Part shown: piece by piece, positions 46,897 to 57,709 of the stretch
Layout: every line of letters begins with the position of its first letter
Numbering within the stretch: position 1 is the stretch's first letter
Assembly (NCBI GenBank): GCA_024734495.1
Contig: JALMQS010000061.1
Location: forward strand, 9,218,286 to 9,282,285
Origin: Forficula auricularia
Taxonomy: Eukaryota; Arthropoda; Insecta; Dermaptera; Forficulidae
Length of the DNA stretch: 64,000 nt
Direction: 5' to 3'
The notes under the pieces: model-generated
Told to the model about the DNA's origin: nothing
The model's database searches: none
What the model saw: only the letters and a program-made list of their open reading frames with translations
Translations under genes and position numbers: made by a program

Positions 46897-47977
46897 AAAT
46901 ATAATTTTTTTTTTTTACTTTTTAGTCTTAATTATTTTTGTTCTAGAGAAATCTTTGAGGAATTTAACTGAACAAAAGTCACGTTGATACATAGATACAT
47001 ACAGGTGAAGCTAATATAAAGCATGTAAAAGAGGAAATTATATCTATAAAGATTAAAAAGAAGTCATGTAAATAGTAGCAAAAAGATTTTAGAGATACGA
47101 AAAATGAATTAAAAACTAAACCATTCTTGATATCATAGAGTGTACTTTTAAAAGACAAAAAAAAATTAGTTCTTAGATGATTTTGGAGATGGTCGAATTT
47201 TATGTAAGGTTAAAACTAAAAAATATTTTTTGATCATATCTCTGTGAAGATATCTTTAATTAGAACTTGGTTTAATTTATAAAATTTATTTCAATTTAAA
47301 ATGACGGCGGGCTATGATGGGTTCAAAGTGGTCGTCTTTAGATGATTTTTACTTTCGCTGCTTAGAAACGGTTTGACTTAAAATTAAAAAAAAATCCACA
47401 AATTCCCCTATTCTTTCTTTATCAATTACAAATAAGAACGAATTTGATATCTAAATTATTTTTGAAGTTATAAGATATGGAAGCGAACCGACTTAGACTT
47501 GGATGAAAAGTCATCTTTATTCGCGTTTAAAAATGTTTGAAAATTGAAAAAAACAACAATTAATTTTTAAATACTTAAAATTTTTTTCTAAATGGATTCT
47601 TTACTATAACTCAAGAATGGAAAGTAGTAAAATATTCGTTCTTTTACCAAAATGTTTGTGTTTTCAAATCAAAGAACTGATTATTTATTTTGGCTTTGAA
47701 GAACTTTCAATTGAAAAAGGCAGAAAATCAGAAAAAAATTTAATCGTTATTTGAGGGGTGCTACCAAATTGTTGTAGCTAAAATTCCATACAAAAGTTTG
47801 TATTAATAAACTACACTGGTTGGCCAAGCTGCAACTTTTCAGCTCAAACCTGTCCCTGCAAAAAATTGACAAAAATTTGTTGAAAATGCACCGAGTTTTA
47901 AAAACGTTTTTTCTCTTTTTCTTTCACTTTATAGTTAGAATTTTTGTGTTTGCTGGCTTCGGAATTCCCCCTCCAAT
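46897..47977. repeat. Intronic stretch with diverged dispersed repeat
   Basis: 47,430-47,480 ('aataagaacgaatttgatat') matches the repeat at 27,980. Otherwise AT-rich non-coding. Confidence 0.35.
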
Positions 47978-48277
47978 TTAAGCAAACAAATAATTACAAA
48001 ATAATAATATAATTAAATAGAGCAATAGAAATGATAGTATAGTGGGATACAAGGCAAGAGATTCTGGTAAAAATGAAATTAAAGCTAAATCAAAAAGATT
48101 GGCAGAAACAACATAAAATGGAATAATCGGCATCGCGATCGACATAATAATACGAGTGTTGAATGACTTGTAAAAGTACCGTGGCAAGGCAAGTGGTAAA
48201 GCAATGAGGACCAAGCCCCGACTTGAATTGTTTACCGCAGGGTAACATAGTACTTTACCAGATCCTAGATACAACAC
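47978..48277 (-). other. Unrecognised hydrophobic open frame
   Basis: About 100 codons, open upstream to a stop near 48,310. Leucine- and isoleucine-rich, with two or three stretches that could be membrane segments (for example S-L-A-L-Y-P-T-I-L-S-F-L-L-L-Y-L). No ATG at the frame's start, no recognised family, and AT-rich codons give such residues by chance. Could be a relic; probably not a gene. Confidence 0.2.
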
Positions 48278-48663
48278 AAAGCTAAATAAAAACCTTCTAG
48301 AGAGGAATTTTCACTAAAGCTAAGCAGACATATTTTTTAATTTGTTTAAACAAAACTTATCTGAAAAAATGTTGCAATTTTTGAAATCAGAGTTATTCAA
48401 TGATAAGGATAAAATATAAAGGATCAAATTTTCGATAGTCTCAGAGTTTAAATTTGTTAGTTCAAATTTGAAATAGGGAATAGGCATCCCATTGCTCATG
48501 TTTTGAAAAATTCAAAATACCAAATTTAGAATCACTAGACCACAACAATAGATTAACTCGGAGAAAAATATTTAGCTTGATACTTATGTCTGGGACGCCA
48601 TACACAGCTAGAATCTAATAAGATCTTTGTAGCCTCTAATGATATTAACTTAAAAAAAAAATA

Positions 48664-49254
48664 TTTGAAAAGATGTCAAATCATTCGTATCCATAGTAAA
48701 TTTATGACAGGAATACTAGGGAATTGGATAAAATTAAAAACATAGTTTTTTTTAAATGGGCCAGACTCTTCGTCATTTTATTTTGACCTCCTCAGTGGCT
48801 CATTCTATCACTCTTTGTCAAAAAACAATTTTGCTATTAGACAAAAACATCATTAATCTTTCTTTAACTTATTCTTGGCTCCCAGTAATCAACAATCTTG
48901 GAAACGACTTTTCTTAACAATTAAAATTTGACGTCATTTTTATTCAGATATAACATAAGTAAAATAAAAATTATTTAAATATTTAATTTTTATTTTACAC
49001 ATGTTATATCTGAATAAAAACGACGACAAATTTTAATTGTTAAAGAAAAGTCGTTTCCAAGATTGTTGATTAATTTGAGCCAAGAATATGTTAAAGAAAG
49101 ATTAATGATGTTTTGTCTAATAGTAAAATTGTTTTTTGACAAAGAGTGATAAAATGAGCCACTGAGGAAGTCAAAATAAATTGAAGAAACATCTACTCTA
49201 TTTAAATTTTTTATCCAATTCCTTACTATTCCTGTTATAAATTTGAAAAGATGT
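48664..49254. mobile_element. Large foldback (~270-bp arms) between 13-bp direct repeats
   Basis: Arms from about 48697 and 49241 converge on a short AT centre near 48,965. They share AACAATCTTGGAAACGAC, TTTGTCAAAAAACAATTTTG and AGTGGCTCATT in opposite orientation. TTTGAAAAGATGT occurs at 48664-48676 and 49242-49254 and may be a duplication of the insertion site. No coding capacity. Confidence 0.75.
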
Positions 49255-49633
49255 TCTTGGAGGGATTTTTTTAATTAAATAAATATTAGAAAAGGCCCAA
49301 GCATATGCTGTTTCACGTGGTGTGTTTAATCGTGCTAAATTTTTTTGAATTAATAAATTCATCATAAAGTGATACATTTTTTAATAAAGAATAGCAAATA
49401 TAAATAATTTTGTAGTTACAAGTAAATGAAAAACAAAAACAAACAAACACACATATCTGTTTAGAGTTAATGAAACTTCCTTTAGAACACCTCAAGCAAA
49501 CACAGCTCAAGGATCTTTGACATTAGTTCGAGAAGTACAAAAGAATAAGCTAGTATTTGAGAAAATCTCTTTCCAGTAATATTGCTAGAATATTCTTAGA
49601 AATAGTTATGTTGAACGTAAAGGGAGTACTTAC
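49255..49633. other. Intronic flank of kinase exon
   Basis: AT-rich. The frame at 49313-49510 is not supported. Confidence 0.45.
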
Positions 49634-49854
49634 CGTCATACCACACCATTCACAGCGCATTCCAGCCAAGCATTCAGCCGACCAGCAGGTCTTCTTGCAA
49701 ACAGCACACTTAGAATTATTAGGAAGGTTTCCTTCCCGCCAGTGATGTTGATGATGGACCAGTGCGAGTTCTTTTCCAGGTACATATGTCGCGTTCTCTT
49801 TACAATCGGCCACTGCGAAGTCTTGACAATCCGCGTGCACAAAGTACTCGCAGA
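49634..49854 (-). CDS. Diacylglycerol kinase theta, exon spanning C1 domains 2 and 3
   Basis: A 221-bp exon on the minus strand, from a good acceptor (CTCTGTTTCAG|TC) to a strong donor (ACG|GTAAGT). The frame starts with the final C-x4-H-x2-C-x7-C ligands of one C1 finger (C-E-Y-F-V-H-A-D-C ... C). It then runs through K-E-N-A-T-Y-V-P-G-K-E-L and opens the next finger with H-x12-C-x2-C-x14-C-x2-C (H-H-W-R-E-G-N ... C-E-W-C-G-M-T). All visible zinc ligands are present. The spacing and the H-W-R-E-G-N-L-P block point to the theta-type kinase, which has three C1 fingers and phosphorylates diacylglycerol. The remaining ligands of finger 3 are supplied by 35800-35956. Upstream exons (finger 1, start codon) were not found in the window. 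Confidence 0.9.
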
Positions 49855-49990
49855 CTGAAACAGAGAAGATCCATAATTAAGATCTTCTATTTAATACTAG
49901 AGATAGAGATTTATCTTAAATTATAAAGTCTTTTGTCGTGAGCAGCAAAATTGTTTAATTTATAAGGATCAAATCAAACTCCGCTTTATT
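49855..49990 (-). other. Intron upstream of the kinase exon
   Basis: On the minus strand it ends in a pyrimidine-rich tract and CAG. The intron presumably continues to higher coordinates; its start was not found. Confidence 0.5.
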
Positions 49991-50600
49991 AGGGGTGCGA
50001 ACAAAAGTAAAACACCCCATGATAGAGTCTCTACAATAGCTGTCTATTTGTCTGACAGAGCACTTTAGCTTATAAACTCAATAAGATACAAAGTTTGAAA
50101 TTTTCAAGATAAAAGTATTTAATTTCTAGAAATAAAAATCGTAGTAAAATTCTAATTCTTTTTTTTTGGAAGGATCGAATTTTTGTCGGGTTGAAAATAT
50201 AAAATTTTTTTATCATTGGTTGTGAGGTGTTCCCTGTTCCTGTGAAGATCAATTTAGCTATACTTAGGCTAAACTTCTTTAAATTTAATTCATTTTAAAG
50301 TCACTGCTTGAGAGGGTTCCAAGCTGGCCTGCAAATTTGGTGATTTTTAAGGTTTCTTTTAAAAAGTATAATGAAACACTATTCGTGTCGCTATAATGTC
50401 TGTCTGTCTATCTGTATATTTATTTGTCGATCCATCAGATAAGTGTAAACTAAATAAGATTATAATTTGAAATTTACAAATTATTTATGATGTATTTATT
50501 TTACCTGAGATCGAAAAATCCTATTAAAACTTTACATTTTTTGATTTGAAAAGTATATTGGTTCTCGAAATGAAATAAATTTTTTCATAGTTTGAAGGGG
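49991..50600 (+). repeat. Dispersed repeat, 'taaactaaataagat' family, two copies
   Basis: Two diverged tandem-like copies (49,991-50,290 and 50,370-50,600) with 'gtctgtctatttgtctg'-like starts, 'ataagatacaaagtttgaaa' and related lines, relatives of 27,540-28,040. Confidence 0.4.
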
Positions 50601-51569
50601 CAATAAAATGAATGATTTTTCCGAAAAGAGTGCGAATAGAAGGTTTACTAGTAAAGTCCTGGTAAATCTTTCAGTTCTAGCATGTCAAAGACAAGTCCAG
50701 ACGAGTTTTAGTCGAATAAAGATTGTTCTCGCTGAGGAAATATTAAAATAGTAATAATACAAAAAGGGAATAAATAAAGATGATTCGAGAATCTTTGGAC
50801 TAATCCATTTCTAAGAACTCTCAATATATAAGATCGGAAATAACTAAGAGTGCTATAGACAAGTCATAGCTTGCTTATAGAAATAGAATTAGGAGAAATT
50901 TAAGATTTTCTTTTAGGACAGGCTGATTCATTGTGGAAGATGGTCGATTTTCATCTTAGGGACTGTGGGAGTTTAATTTATAAGATTTAATTTCTGACTC
51001 CTACTCTCACTCATACAAAGCAGTATCCATTTGGGGCGGAGGTCCCAAAATATATTTTTAAAAAATTTAATGTTAAATTTGAAAAATAACGAAAATGATA
51101 CCGTATTCGATGAAATTTGCAAAAAAAAGTGAAGATTAAAATAAAATTTCAAAAAATGAAGGGTACTTTTTTGGACAGCATCCTCTAGTCAAGAGGAGAG
51201 ACTCCCTACTGGGTGTACTGTGTGGGTGGTTGAAACCGGTTGGTGATCGACCAGTCGATCGCGATCGCCGGGTTGATCACCCGTGGTAGTGGGATTCTTG
51301 GTGAAACATATTTTAATGAAGTAATGAAAATTTAAAAAATTTAAAATATACTAAATAAAAAAATATAAATACCTACCTAGAATATTTATATTTTGAAATT
51401 TTTTCCAAAATTTTTAAAATTTTTCATTTCTTTATTATTTTATAGAATTAATGCTTTTTGGTCATATAGAATATCTTCATTAACTTTTTTACATTTAAAA
51501 TTTTTGACAGACAATATCTGGAAACGGGAGATAATATTTTTTACTTTCACATTTATATTCTTTAGAATA
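50601..51569. other. Non-coding stretch with GC-rich island
   Basis: 51,190-51,300 is GC-rich and holds the palindrome CGATCGCGATCG, perhaps a degraded transposon end. The rest is AT-rich. Confidence 0.35.
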
Positions 51570-52039
51570 TAGTAATGTGAAGTATTGCGATGCCCTGTCT
51601 GGGTCCTGATTCTTTGAGAGCTTGTATCTCTTCATTTTGTAACTTCAAGGTGGAAATAATCGATGCCCTTAATAGCTGGAAACCAGGTTTAGGACATAAA
51701 ACCGGAAATTGTGGTCCCCAGAGGCCAAAAAGGGGTCAAAAATCCATTGGTCAGTGCGTGTGTACCCCCCTGCGTTTCGCAACCATGAGTCTCAGAGCTA
51801 TGAAATTCGAAACTTAAGCTCTTACTTACTTACCAAGCGCAAGGCAAACCATGATCATGAAGGTGGTTGCCTCATTGCGAAACCTGTCCATTGCACTTGG
51901 GGCGGGTTGACCCGTGCGATTGCCCCAAATGTGGGCAACTCGGGCGCGTAATTTTTGGACAGCACAGCAAGCTTTTGGGTGAAATCGGAACACCGGAAAT
52001 GGACATTTACATGAAAGATTTTTGTGCCGCGACACTCCT
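51570..52039 (+). repeat. Repeat body, relative of 53,500-53,880
   Basis: Shares 'ccccctgcgtttc', 'accatgagtctcagag' and 'atgaaattcgaaacttaagc' with 53,575-53,640. Overlapping small frames on both strands reflect local GC richness and have no family signature. Confidence 0.45.
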
Positions 52040-53416
52040 ACTTTACATCCCCTTCCTTTATTTCAATCGGATTAAAAATTTGATACAACTAATAACTCAT
52101 GACACTTGATAAATACACCAATTTTAAAAAAAATCGTTACAGCCGTTTTCGAGAAAATAAAAAAAAAACGAAATAGGAGAAGGGGTTGTAAATTAGTATT
52201 AATTGTATGTTTCCGAAATTTGATTCAATCGCGAATCGAATGCAGGTAATGGCTTCAAATAAATGAAAACGTGAAAGTTGTGTGGTGACCACACCAGTTG
52301 ATTTATATTTAATGCTGCTAAGCTTTTTATAGAACAGTTTTCAAAATCATAATATTTGTGGATGCAATCATAAACTTCTCTTGCACCCAAAATAAATTTA
52401 TTTTGCTGACTACTACTGAATTTTTTTAAATTATTTTTAACTGTGCATCCAAAAATGTAATCTTTTAGCTGACGTTCAAGTTTAGTTTTCAATGAATTAA
52501 TGACATCGTGTAATTTAGTAGACGTAATATCATATTTTTCTAAAGTTAAAATTGATTCGCACATAAAATTCTGGAAATGTGAAATAAGTATAAGTACAAA
52601 TCGGAAAAAGAATGAGTTTTCATATCATCCTCTAATTCATATCTATAAAACACCAAATAAAGACATTGGATTCCTCTTTTCCCTAGTTTAAACTGCTTAA
52701 TTGCAGGCCATGCTAACAAAATTCGATTTACAGCCTTTGATAAACGGAGCCATCTCGTTGAAACATTTCTGATCATTTGTAAAAACTCCATTTGAAAAAA
52801 TTAATAACAAGATTTTAATTCTCTAATGGCTGTAATGCTCTATGAAAATTCAGAATATATTTTATTCACAATCGTTTCTATATCAAATTCTGGTGGCAAA
52901 CAATCCGATTTTAAGAATTAATATTAATGAATAATAAGTAAAACATTGATATTCTTGGTGAAATTACTAGTAAAACTGGAGACTGGATATATATCGACAA
53001 AACTGGAGTCTCCAGGCGAAAATGACACTCTTAGTAACCCTAAACGTATAGTTATTTAGCTTTAGAGCAAGAATTAATGTGATTCTTTCATATATTAATT
53101 AGGATGGTTTTACTATTATTATTATTATTTTTTTTGGAAAACCTTTAATTGCTTCTCAAACAAACCTCTGTTTATATGAATAAAAAAACTAAAAATAATC
53201 AACTGGTATGTTCACCACACGACTTTCACATTTTCATTAATTTGAAGTCATCGCGACACTACCAATTTACACCCCCTTCCTTTATTTCGTTTTTATTTCT
53301 CAAAAACGGCTCTAAACGATTTTTTAAAAATTAGTGTATTTATCAAGTGTCATGAGTTAATAGTTGTGTCAAATTTTTAATCCGATTGAATTAAAGGAAG
53401 GGGTTGTAAATTAGAA
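52040..53416. mobile_element. Inverted-repeat unit enclosing a hAT transposase relic
   Basis: A 157-bp block at 52040-52196 (itself palindromic, CCCCTTCCTTTATTTC ... GGGGTTGTAAATTAG) recurs inverted at about 53260-53416. A second inverted pair, 52235-52305 and 53190-53245, carries 'aactggt' and 'aaagttgtgtggtgacc'-like sequence. The intervening ~0.9 kb includes decayed transposase. Confidence 0.55.
52280..52791 (-). pseudogene. hAT/ZBED-type transposase relic
   Basis: The first frame (52791 downward) has I-R-N-V-S-T-R-W-L-R-L-S-K-A-V-N-R-I-L, then W-P-A-I-K-Q-F; this 'TRWL.L..AV.R.L..W...K' line is a recognisable stretch of hAT-derived transposase-like proteins. A frameshift near 52,560 leads to a second frame (C-E-S-I-L-T-L-E-K-Y-D ... 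V-Y-D-C-I-H-K-Y-Y) that reads like the next helical part. The N-terminal BED and catalytic core are missing. Fragment only. Confidence 0.6.
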
Positions 53417-53884
53417 GTGTCGTAAAATAAATATTTTAATCGTTCATATCTCGTCTTTGGAAAGTCGCAGAGGCTTGAAATTTGAAACTTAAGCTATCTA
53501 GAGGCTACAAGAAGTATAACAAGATTTTGGCTAAAATAGAAAAACCGGAAGTTGGTGTTTACGTACGTAAGAATTTACCCCCCTTGCGTTTCATAACCAT
53601 AAGTCTCAGAGATACGAAATTCGAAACTTAAGCTTGATATAGGCTAGAAGGAGTACAGCAAGCTTTTGGTTGAAATCGGAAGACCGGAAGTTATAATTTA
53701 CATGAAATATTTTTCGTTTTGTTTGATTTTCTCAAAAACGGCTTCAACAATTTTTTAAAAATTAGTGTATTTATCAAGTGTCTTGATTTTTTTTTTAAAT
53801 TGGTGTACTTATCAAGGTTCAAGAGTTTTAAGCTATTTAGAGGCAAACTGTTACCGAGCATCGCTCGGTGCTCCAGGCACTATA
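53417..53884 (+). mobile_element. Hairpin-ended repeat, ACCGAGCATCGCTCGGT family
   Basis: Contains 'cgttcatatctcgtctttgg' and two rounds of 'gaaacttaagct' sequence, then ends ACCGAGCATCGCTCGGTGCT followed by CCAGGCACTA. Relative of 24560-24840. Confidence 0.5.
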
Positions 53885-54611
53885 TATTTAATTAGCCTAT
53901 TTCATTAAATAATTTAAAAAGACATTGGTTAATAAATGCATTTGAGAATTGATTTAAGAATTACTTATCGAAATATTTCGTGGAATATTTTGCTGGCTTA
54001 TCATGTAGCTGAACTTTTTCTATTTTTATTTCTCGTTTCATTTGGTGTCGAGAAAGACTTGAAGTAACATCGATCAAGTACAGTCAATCAAAGCTAAACA
54101 ACCCTCAATATCCATCCCCTATATATATATATATATTCAATATATTTAATATTCTTAGCAAATATAAATATTATATACTTTTTCAACTTTAACATTAACA
54201 ATTTTTATTCAATTTGAATTCACTTAATAGGTATAATGTATTCTTATAAGAAAAGTTACAATTATTTTCAAAACCAATATGTGATCCTTTATCAATTTAT
54301 CTAAAGAAAATCATGAGATATTTTCAACTAGTGAATTATTATATTGAAAAAGAAAAATTAATTATTGATTGTTTTTTATAATAAAAAAATACAAATTTTT
54401 ATAAAACAACTTTTTACGATTTATTTAGAAACCAGATGTTTCGGGAGAAATTCCTCCTTTATCAATAGAATTTTTAAAAAGTTTTGAAAAAAAAGTTGTT
54501 TTCGCTAATGTTTCGAAAACAACCATAAGAAATTGAATATTTTGATAACAGGCACAAATTGTCCTAGGTGACCAGATTACCTTTAATTCAAATTAATTAA
54601 TTAATTACTTT
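53885..54611. other. Non-coding stretch
   Basis: AT-rich. Nothing recognisable. Confidence 0.5.
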
Positions 54612-54807
54612 ACCATACAGGGTTATGGTCAAGTATTGTAATCGTGCATGAAAAAAGTGGGTTTTTTCTTCTTTTTTTCGAAATATCTCAAAAACGGCTG
54701 AAACTATTTTGATTAAAGAAATCGAGCGAAACCATAGAAAAAAGCTCTAATAAGTGAACATCGAAAAAATTATATTTTTCGAGATAATAATTGTTTTGTC
54801 AAAATGT

Positions 54808-55486
54808 AAGATTATGTATAATGAACATAGTGACAGAATTTTACTTATGGAAAGTGGTGTAGGTTTAGACATAGATCAATTGTCCTATCAAGATTAATAA
54901 GTCAATTGCCCAAAAAAATGCCTATTTTGTGGCAATTAAATATTTTAACAAACTCCCAAATGATCAAAAAAATCTGTCGTGTGACAAAAAATTATTGAGA
55001 AAAAATTGGTTAAATGGATTGGATCATTGTGATTTCACCCTGTGATATGTATGTAAATATCTAATGTGAACTAATGTTGAACAATGTACACCATATTTCA
55101 ACTATAGTAATTCTTTGTAAAATTAAATAATTGTTATATATAAGATAGATATATAAGATATATAATATAAGATAGATATATAAGATATATAATATAAGAT
55201 AGATATATAAGATATATAATATAAGATAGATATATAAGATATATAATATAAGATAGATATATAAGATATATAATATAAGATAGATAGTATAATAGATAGC
55301 TTATAATATAAGATAGATATATAAGATATATAATATAAGATAGATATATAAGATATATAATATAAGATAGATATAAGATTTAATCCGGTCCTATGTACAG
55401 TTGACTTGTCAACTCTATAGGACATGACATAATGAATGTTGTGTATTTTTCTGCATAAATAAATAAAAAAAATAAATAAATAAAAT
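54808..55486 (+). mobile_element. 5'-truncated non-LTR retrotransposon insertion
   Basis: Sits inside the element above and ends in an A-rich (AAATA)n tail before the repeated AAATGT, as expected for target-primed insertion. The plus frame near 54,935-55,045 gives A-I-K-Y-F-N-K-L-P-N-D-Q-K-N-L, resembling the C-terminal 'FN.LP..IKNL' tail of jockey/CR1-like proteins. A minisatellite occupies its 3' untranslated part. Confidence 0.55.
55134..55378. repeat. 27-bp minisatellite
   Basis: About nine units of GATAGATATATAAGATATAT plus ATAATATAA, with one irregular unit near 55,285. Because 27 is divisible by three, the minus strand shows a long repetitive frame (I-S-I-L-Y-Y-I-S-Y repeats), which is an artefact. 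Confidence 0.9.
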
Positions 55487-55857
55487 GTCTCTTAGTTAGT
55501 CTGTCTGGTTGTCCGTTAGTCTGTGCGTTAACAAATTTTTGTCGACGAGCTATCTCAAAAACTAGTGTGAATATCGAAACCAAATTTCACACCTAATTTT
55601 GGTCCATTGAGATTAAGAACTGATTAGATTTTGGTGCATATACACGCCAAAATTAAGGGGGTGGAGGGGGGGGTTAAAATTAAAAATCTAGTCCATTTGA
55701 GCAAACTCAACCAAATTTTGTATATATAATCAGTGGACCCCCAGAATTCTAAAAATGCAAAAACTAACCCCCCCCTACATGATTATAAATAATTTTAGGG
55801 GCCAGGTTGTATGTTAAAGTCAAGTGGATGGCCACATCAGAACACGTCAGCTTATGT

Positions 55858-56476
55858 TTTTTTGAATTATTATATATATATATATATTATTTAGTTTCGT
55901 TTCGGCCTGCTCTCGACCTCCTTAATTTAACTGTTTTCTTGCCCAGTAATCTCTCATTCGTCTTCTGCGGCCCCCTTTCTTTAAATTTCATATATAAAAT
56001 TTCAAATTTACGATATAGCAGAGTTTCCAAAGCAAATCTTCCAGATTCAGAGTGCTCTTAGAGAATAATCATACAATTCAATTATTAATTTAAATCAGTA
56101 AATTAAGATAGAAAATGATTAAAAAAAAGAAGAATAATCCTGATAATAAAAAAAAAAAAAAAAAAAAAAAACGATAAACGGAAGAAAATAAAACAAGACA
56201 AGAGATTGAATTTTCCCTTCAAGTGATTTTTGTATGCAAAAAAACAAAAACAAATTAAAAACAAATTTCTATTAATAAGTTTAGTAATCCCAGCAGCCGC
56301 CGATGTTTTTCGATTATTATTCTGATTAATATTCATAGAAAATTATTTAAAAAAAAATAAATAAAAAAAATAATAATAATAATGAATGTATATTAGCTAC
56401 TAGTCTTTTTCCCAAAGAACGGGCTTATTTTCTGAAACGCGTGCATTGATTGGTTCAAATCTCTCGTTATCTAGGC
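55858..56476. other. Non-coding stretch
   Basis: Includes a run of about 24 A near 56,148-56,171. Nothing recognisable. Confidence 0.45.
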
Positions 56477-56640
56477 CAGTGTTCTCCAAACATTTTTGAT
56501 CTCGTATTCCTAAGAAAGAAAAAATAAAGCGCGTATCCCCAACTAATTAAGCACATATTTATTGTGATAATTATCATGGCCGTTACTAGAAAACGAAAAA
56601 AAAAATGAAGGTAGGTTTGAAACAGGAGTAGGGATTTTTT
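56477..56640 (+). mobile_element. hAT-type terminus fragment
   Basis: CAGTGTTCTCCAAACATTTT followed by GCGCGTATCCCC is typical of a hAT-like end. No matching right end before the retrotransposon that starts near 56,740. Confidence 0.4.
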
Positions 56641-56742
56641 TTTTTTTAATGCAATCGAATGCAAGAAGGGGTGCGCCAGTAAAGATGCAGCTCCTATGGA
56701 TCTCAAAAGACCCTTGCATTACCGAAGAGAAGGGAAAGTTGA

Positions 56743-57465
56743 TTAAGTGAGAGGGTGTAGACGTAGGTGTCTATGCACCCCGGTTTTGAAGGTTTGAAGA
56801 TTATAGGTGCTGGGAAAGATGGAGGCTGGGAGAGAGTTCCAGTTCCTTGAAGTCATGGGGATATATATATTGGCTAATGAAGTGGTTCGGCACTTTTCCA
56901 ATTTGAAAGCGAAAGAGTGTTGGGAGTCGGCATAACGCGTGCTACGTGCAAAGCATGCTTTGGGGAGAATTATTGATTTTATCTCATCAGAGCACCTGCC
57001 GTGATAGTATCTATAGAAAAGGGAAAGGTCAGAGACATTTCTTCGATGAGCCAGCTAGTCGAGGGAGTCGGTGAGGGTAGAATCGTTAATTAGCCTGACG
57101 GCTCGTTTCTGAATTGCATCCAGGGTAGCAAGAGAATATTTTGAGGCTCCTCTCCATAGATGAGAGCCGTATTCGAGACAGGGGCGGAATTGGGCCTTGT
57201 AGATGGTGAGAAGTTGTGGGGGTTTGTAAAAACGCTTGAACCTGAATAAGAAGCCAATGCCAAGCCTTGCTGCAGATTTCACCACAGAAGAGATGTGTTC
57301 ATTCCAAGACAGGTCAGATGCGACAGAGACGCCAACATGGATAGGCTGTCACACATTTTTAGGGTATTCGAATCGAAGTGAATATCAGGGAAATCTTTAT
57401 TTTCGCGCCTAGAAATTAGACAACATTGAGTCTTAATTAAAGAGAACAGGTGATCCTTTCCAGTC
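56743..57465 (-). pseudogene. Jockey/CR1-like non-LTR retrotransposon ORF2, C-terminal part
   Basis: The minus strand reads through K-T-Q-C-C-L-I-S-R-R, then (after a one-base loss near 57,333) G-V-S-V-A-S-D-L-S-W-N-E-H-I, Y-K-A-Q-F-R-P-C-L-E-Y-G-S, I-Q-K-R-A-V-R-L-I, an in-frame TAG at 57,055, and L-A-H-R-R-N-V-S-D-L-S-L-F, ending N-W-N-S-L-P-A-S-I-F-P and TAA at 56743. The order matches the post-catalytic RT region and tail of jockey/CR1-type proteins. One frameshift plus one stop: inactive but not old. The upstream end is cut off by the MITE at 57466. Confidence 0.85.
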
Positions 57466-57709
57466 TAAGGGCCGGTTGTATGTCGCAAAGTAAATGCTTT
57501 CTACCACTAACACAGGGTAGCTGGTAAATGGAGGGATTGGCCATCCCAGGCCCTCCATTTACCATCTACCCTGTGTTAGTGGTAAAAAGCATTTACTTTG
57601 CGACACTGATAGTGACTGGCATCTGATTGGCCATCCCAGTCCCTCCATTTACCATCTACCCTGTGTTAGTGCTAAAAGCATTTACTTCGCGACATACAAT
57701 CGGCCCTAA
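57466..57709. mobile_element. MITE with internal duplication, AGGGCCGRTTGTATGTCGC termini
   Basis: Inverted ends AGGGCCGGTTGTATGTCGC and GCGACATACAATCGGCCCT. The arms contain AAGTAAATGC and CACTAACACAGGGTAG. The right half repeats 'ccctccatttaccatctacc' twice, so a ~95-bp segment is duplicated. It separates two retrotransposon relics in opposite orientation. Confidence 0.8.

Larger units (their letters stand above)
35957..49633 (-). other. 13.7-kb intron of the kinase gene, filled with repeats
   Basis: Inferred intron between the two recognised exons, assuming nothing coding lies between. It holds the elements listed separately from 36226 to 49254. The donor side (minus) is GTAAGTACT; the acceptor side lacks a clear AG. 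Confidence 0.65.
54612..55857 (-). mobile_element. CCATACCCTGTATGG-family element split by an insertion
   Basis: 54612-54807 is the hairpin-end part (TTTACCATACAGGGTTATGG) and 55487-55857 the rest, both minus relative to the 15.6 kb copy. The segment between is foreign, bounded by AAAATGT-like repeats on each side. The 55,650-55,770 part is one ~115-bp GTATA-CAAAATTTGG module. Confidence 0.7.

Noticed and set aside
51590..52109. Cluster of overlapping frames on both strands
   Set aside because: Sequence is shared with the repeat at 53.5 kb; the openness reflects local GC content.
55123..55425. 100-codon minus frame of I-S-I-L-Y-Y repeats
   Set aside because: Pure consequence of a 27-bp minisatellite, a multiple of three.
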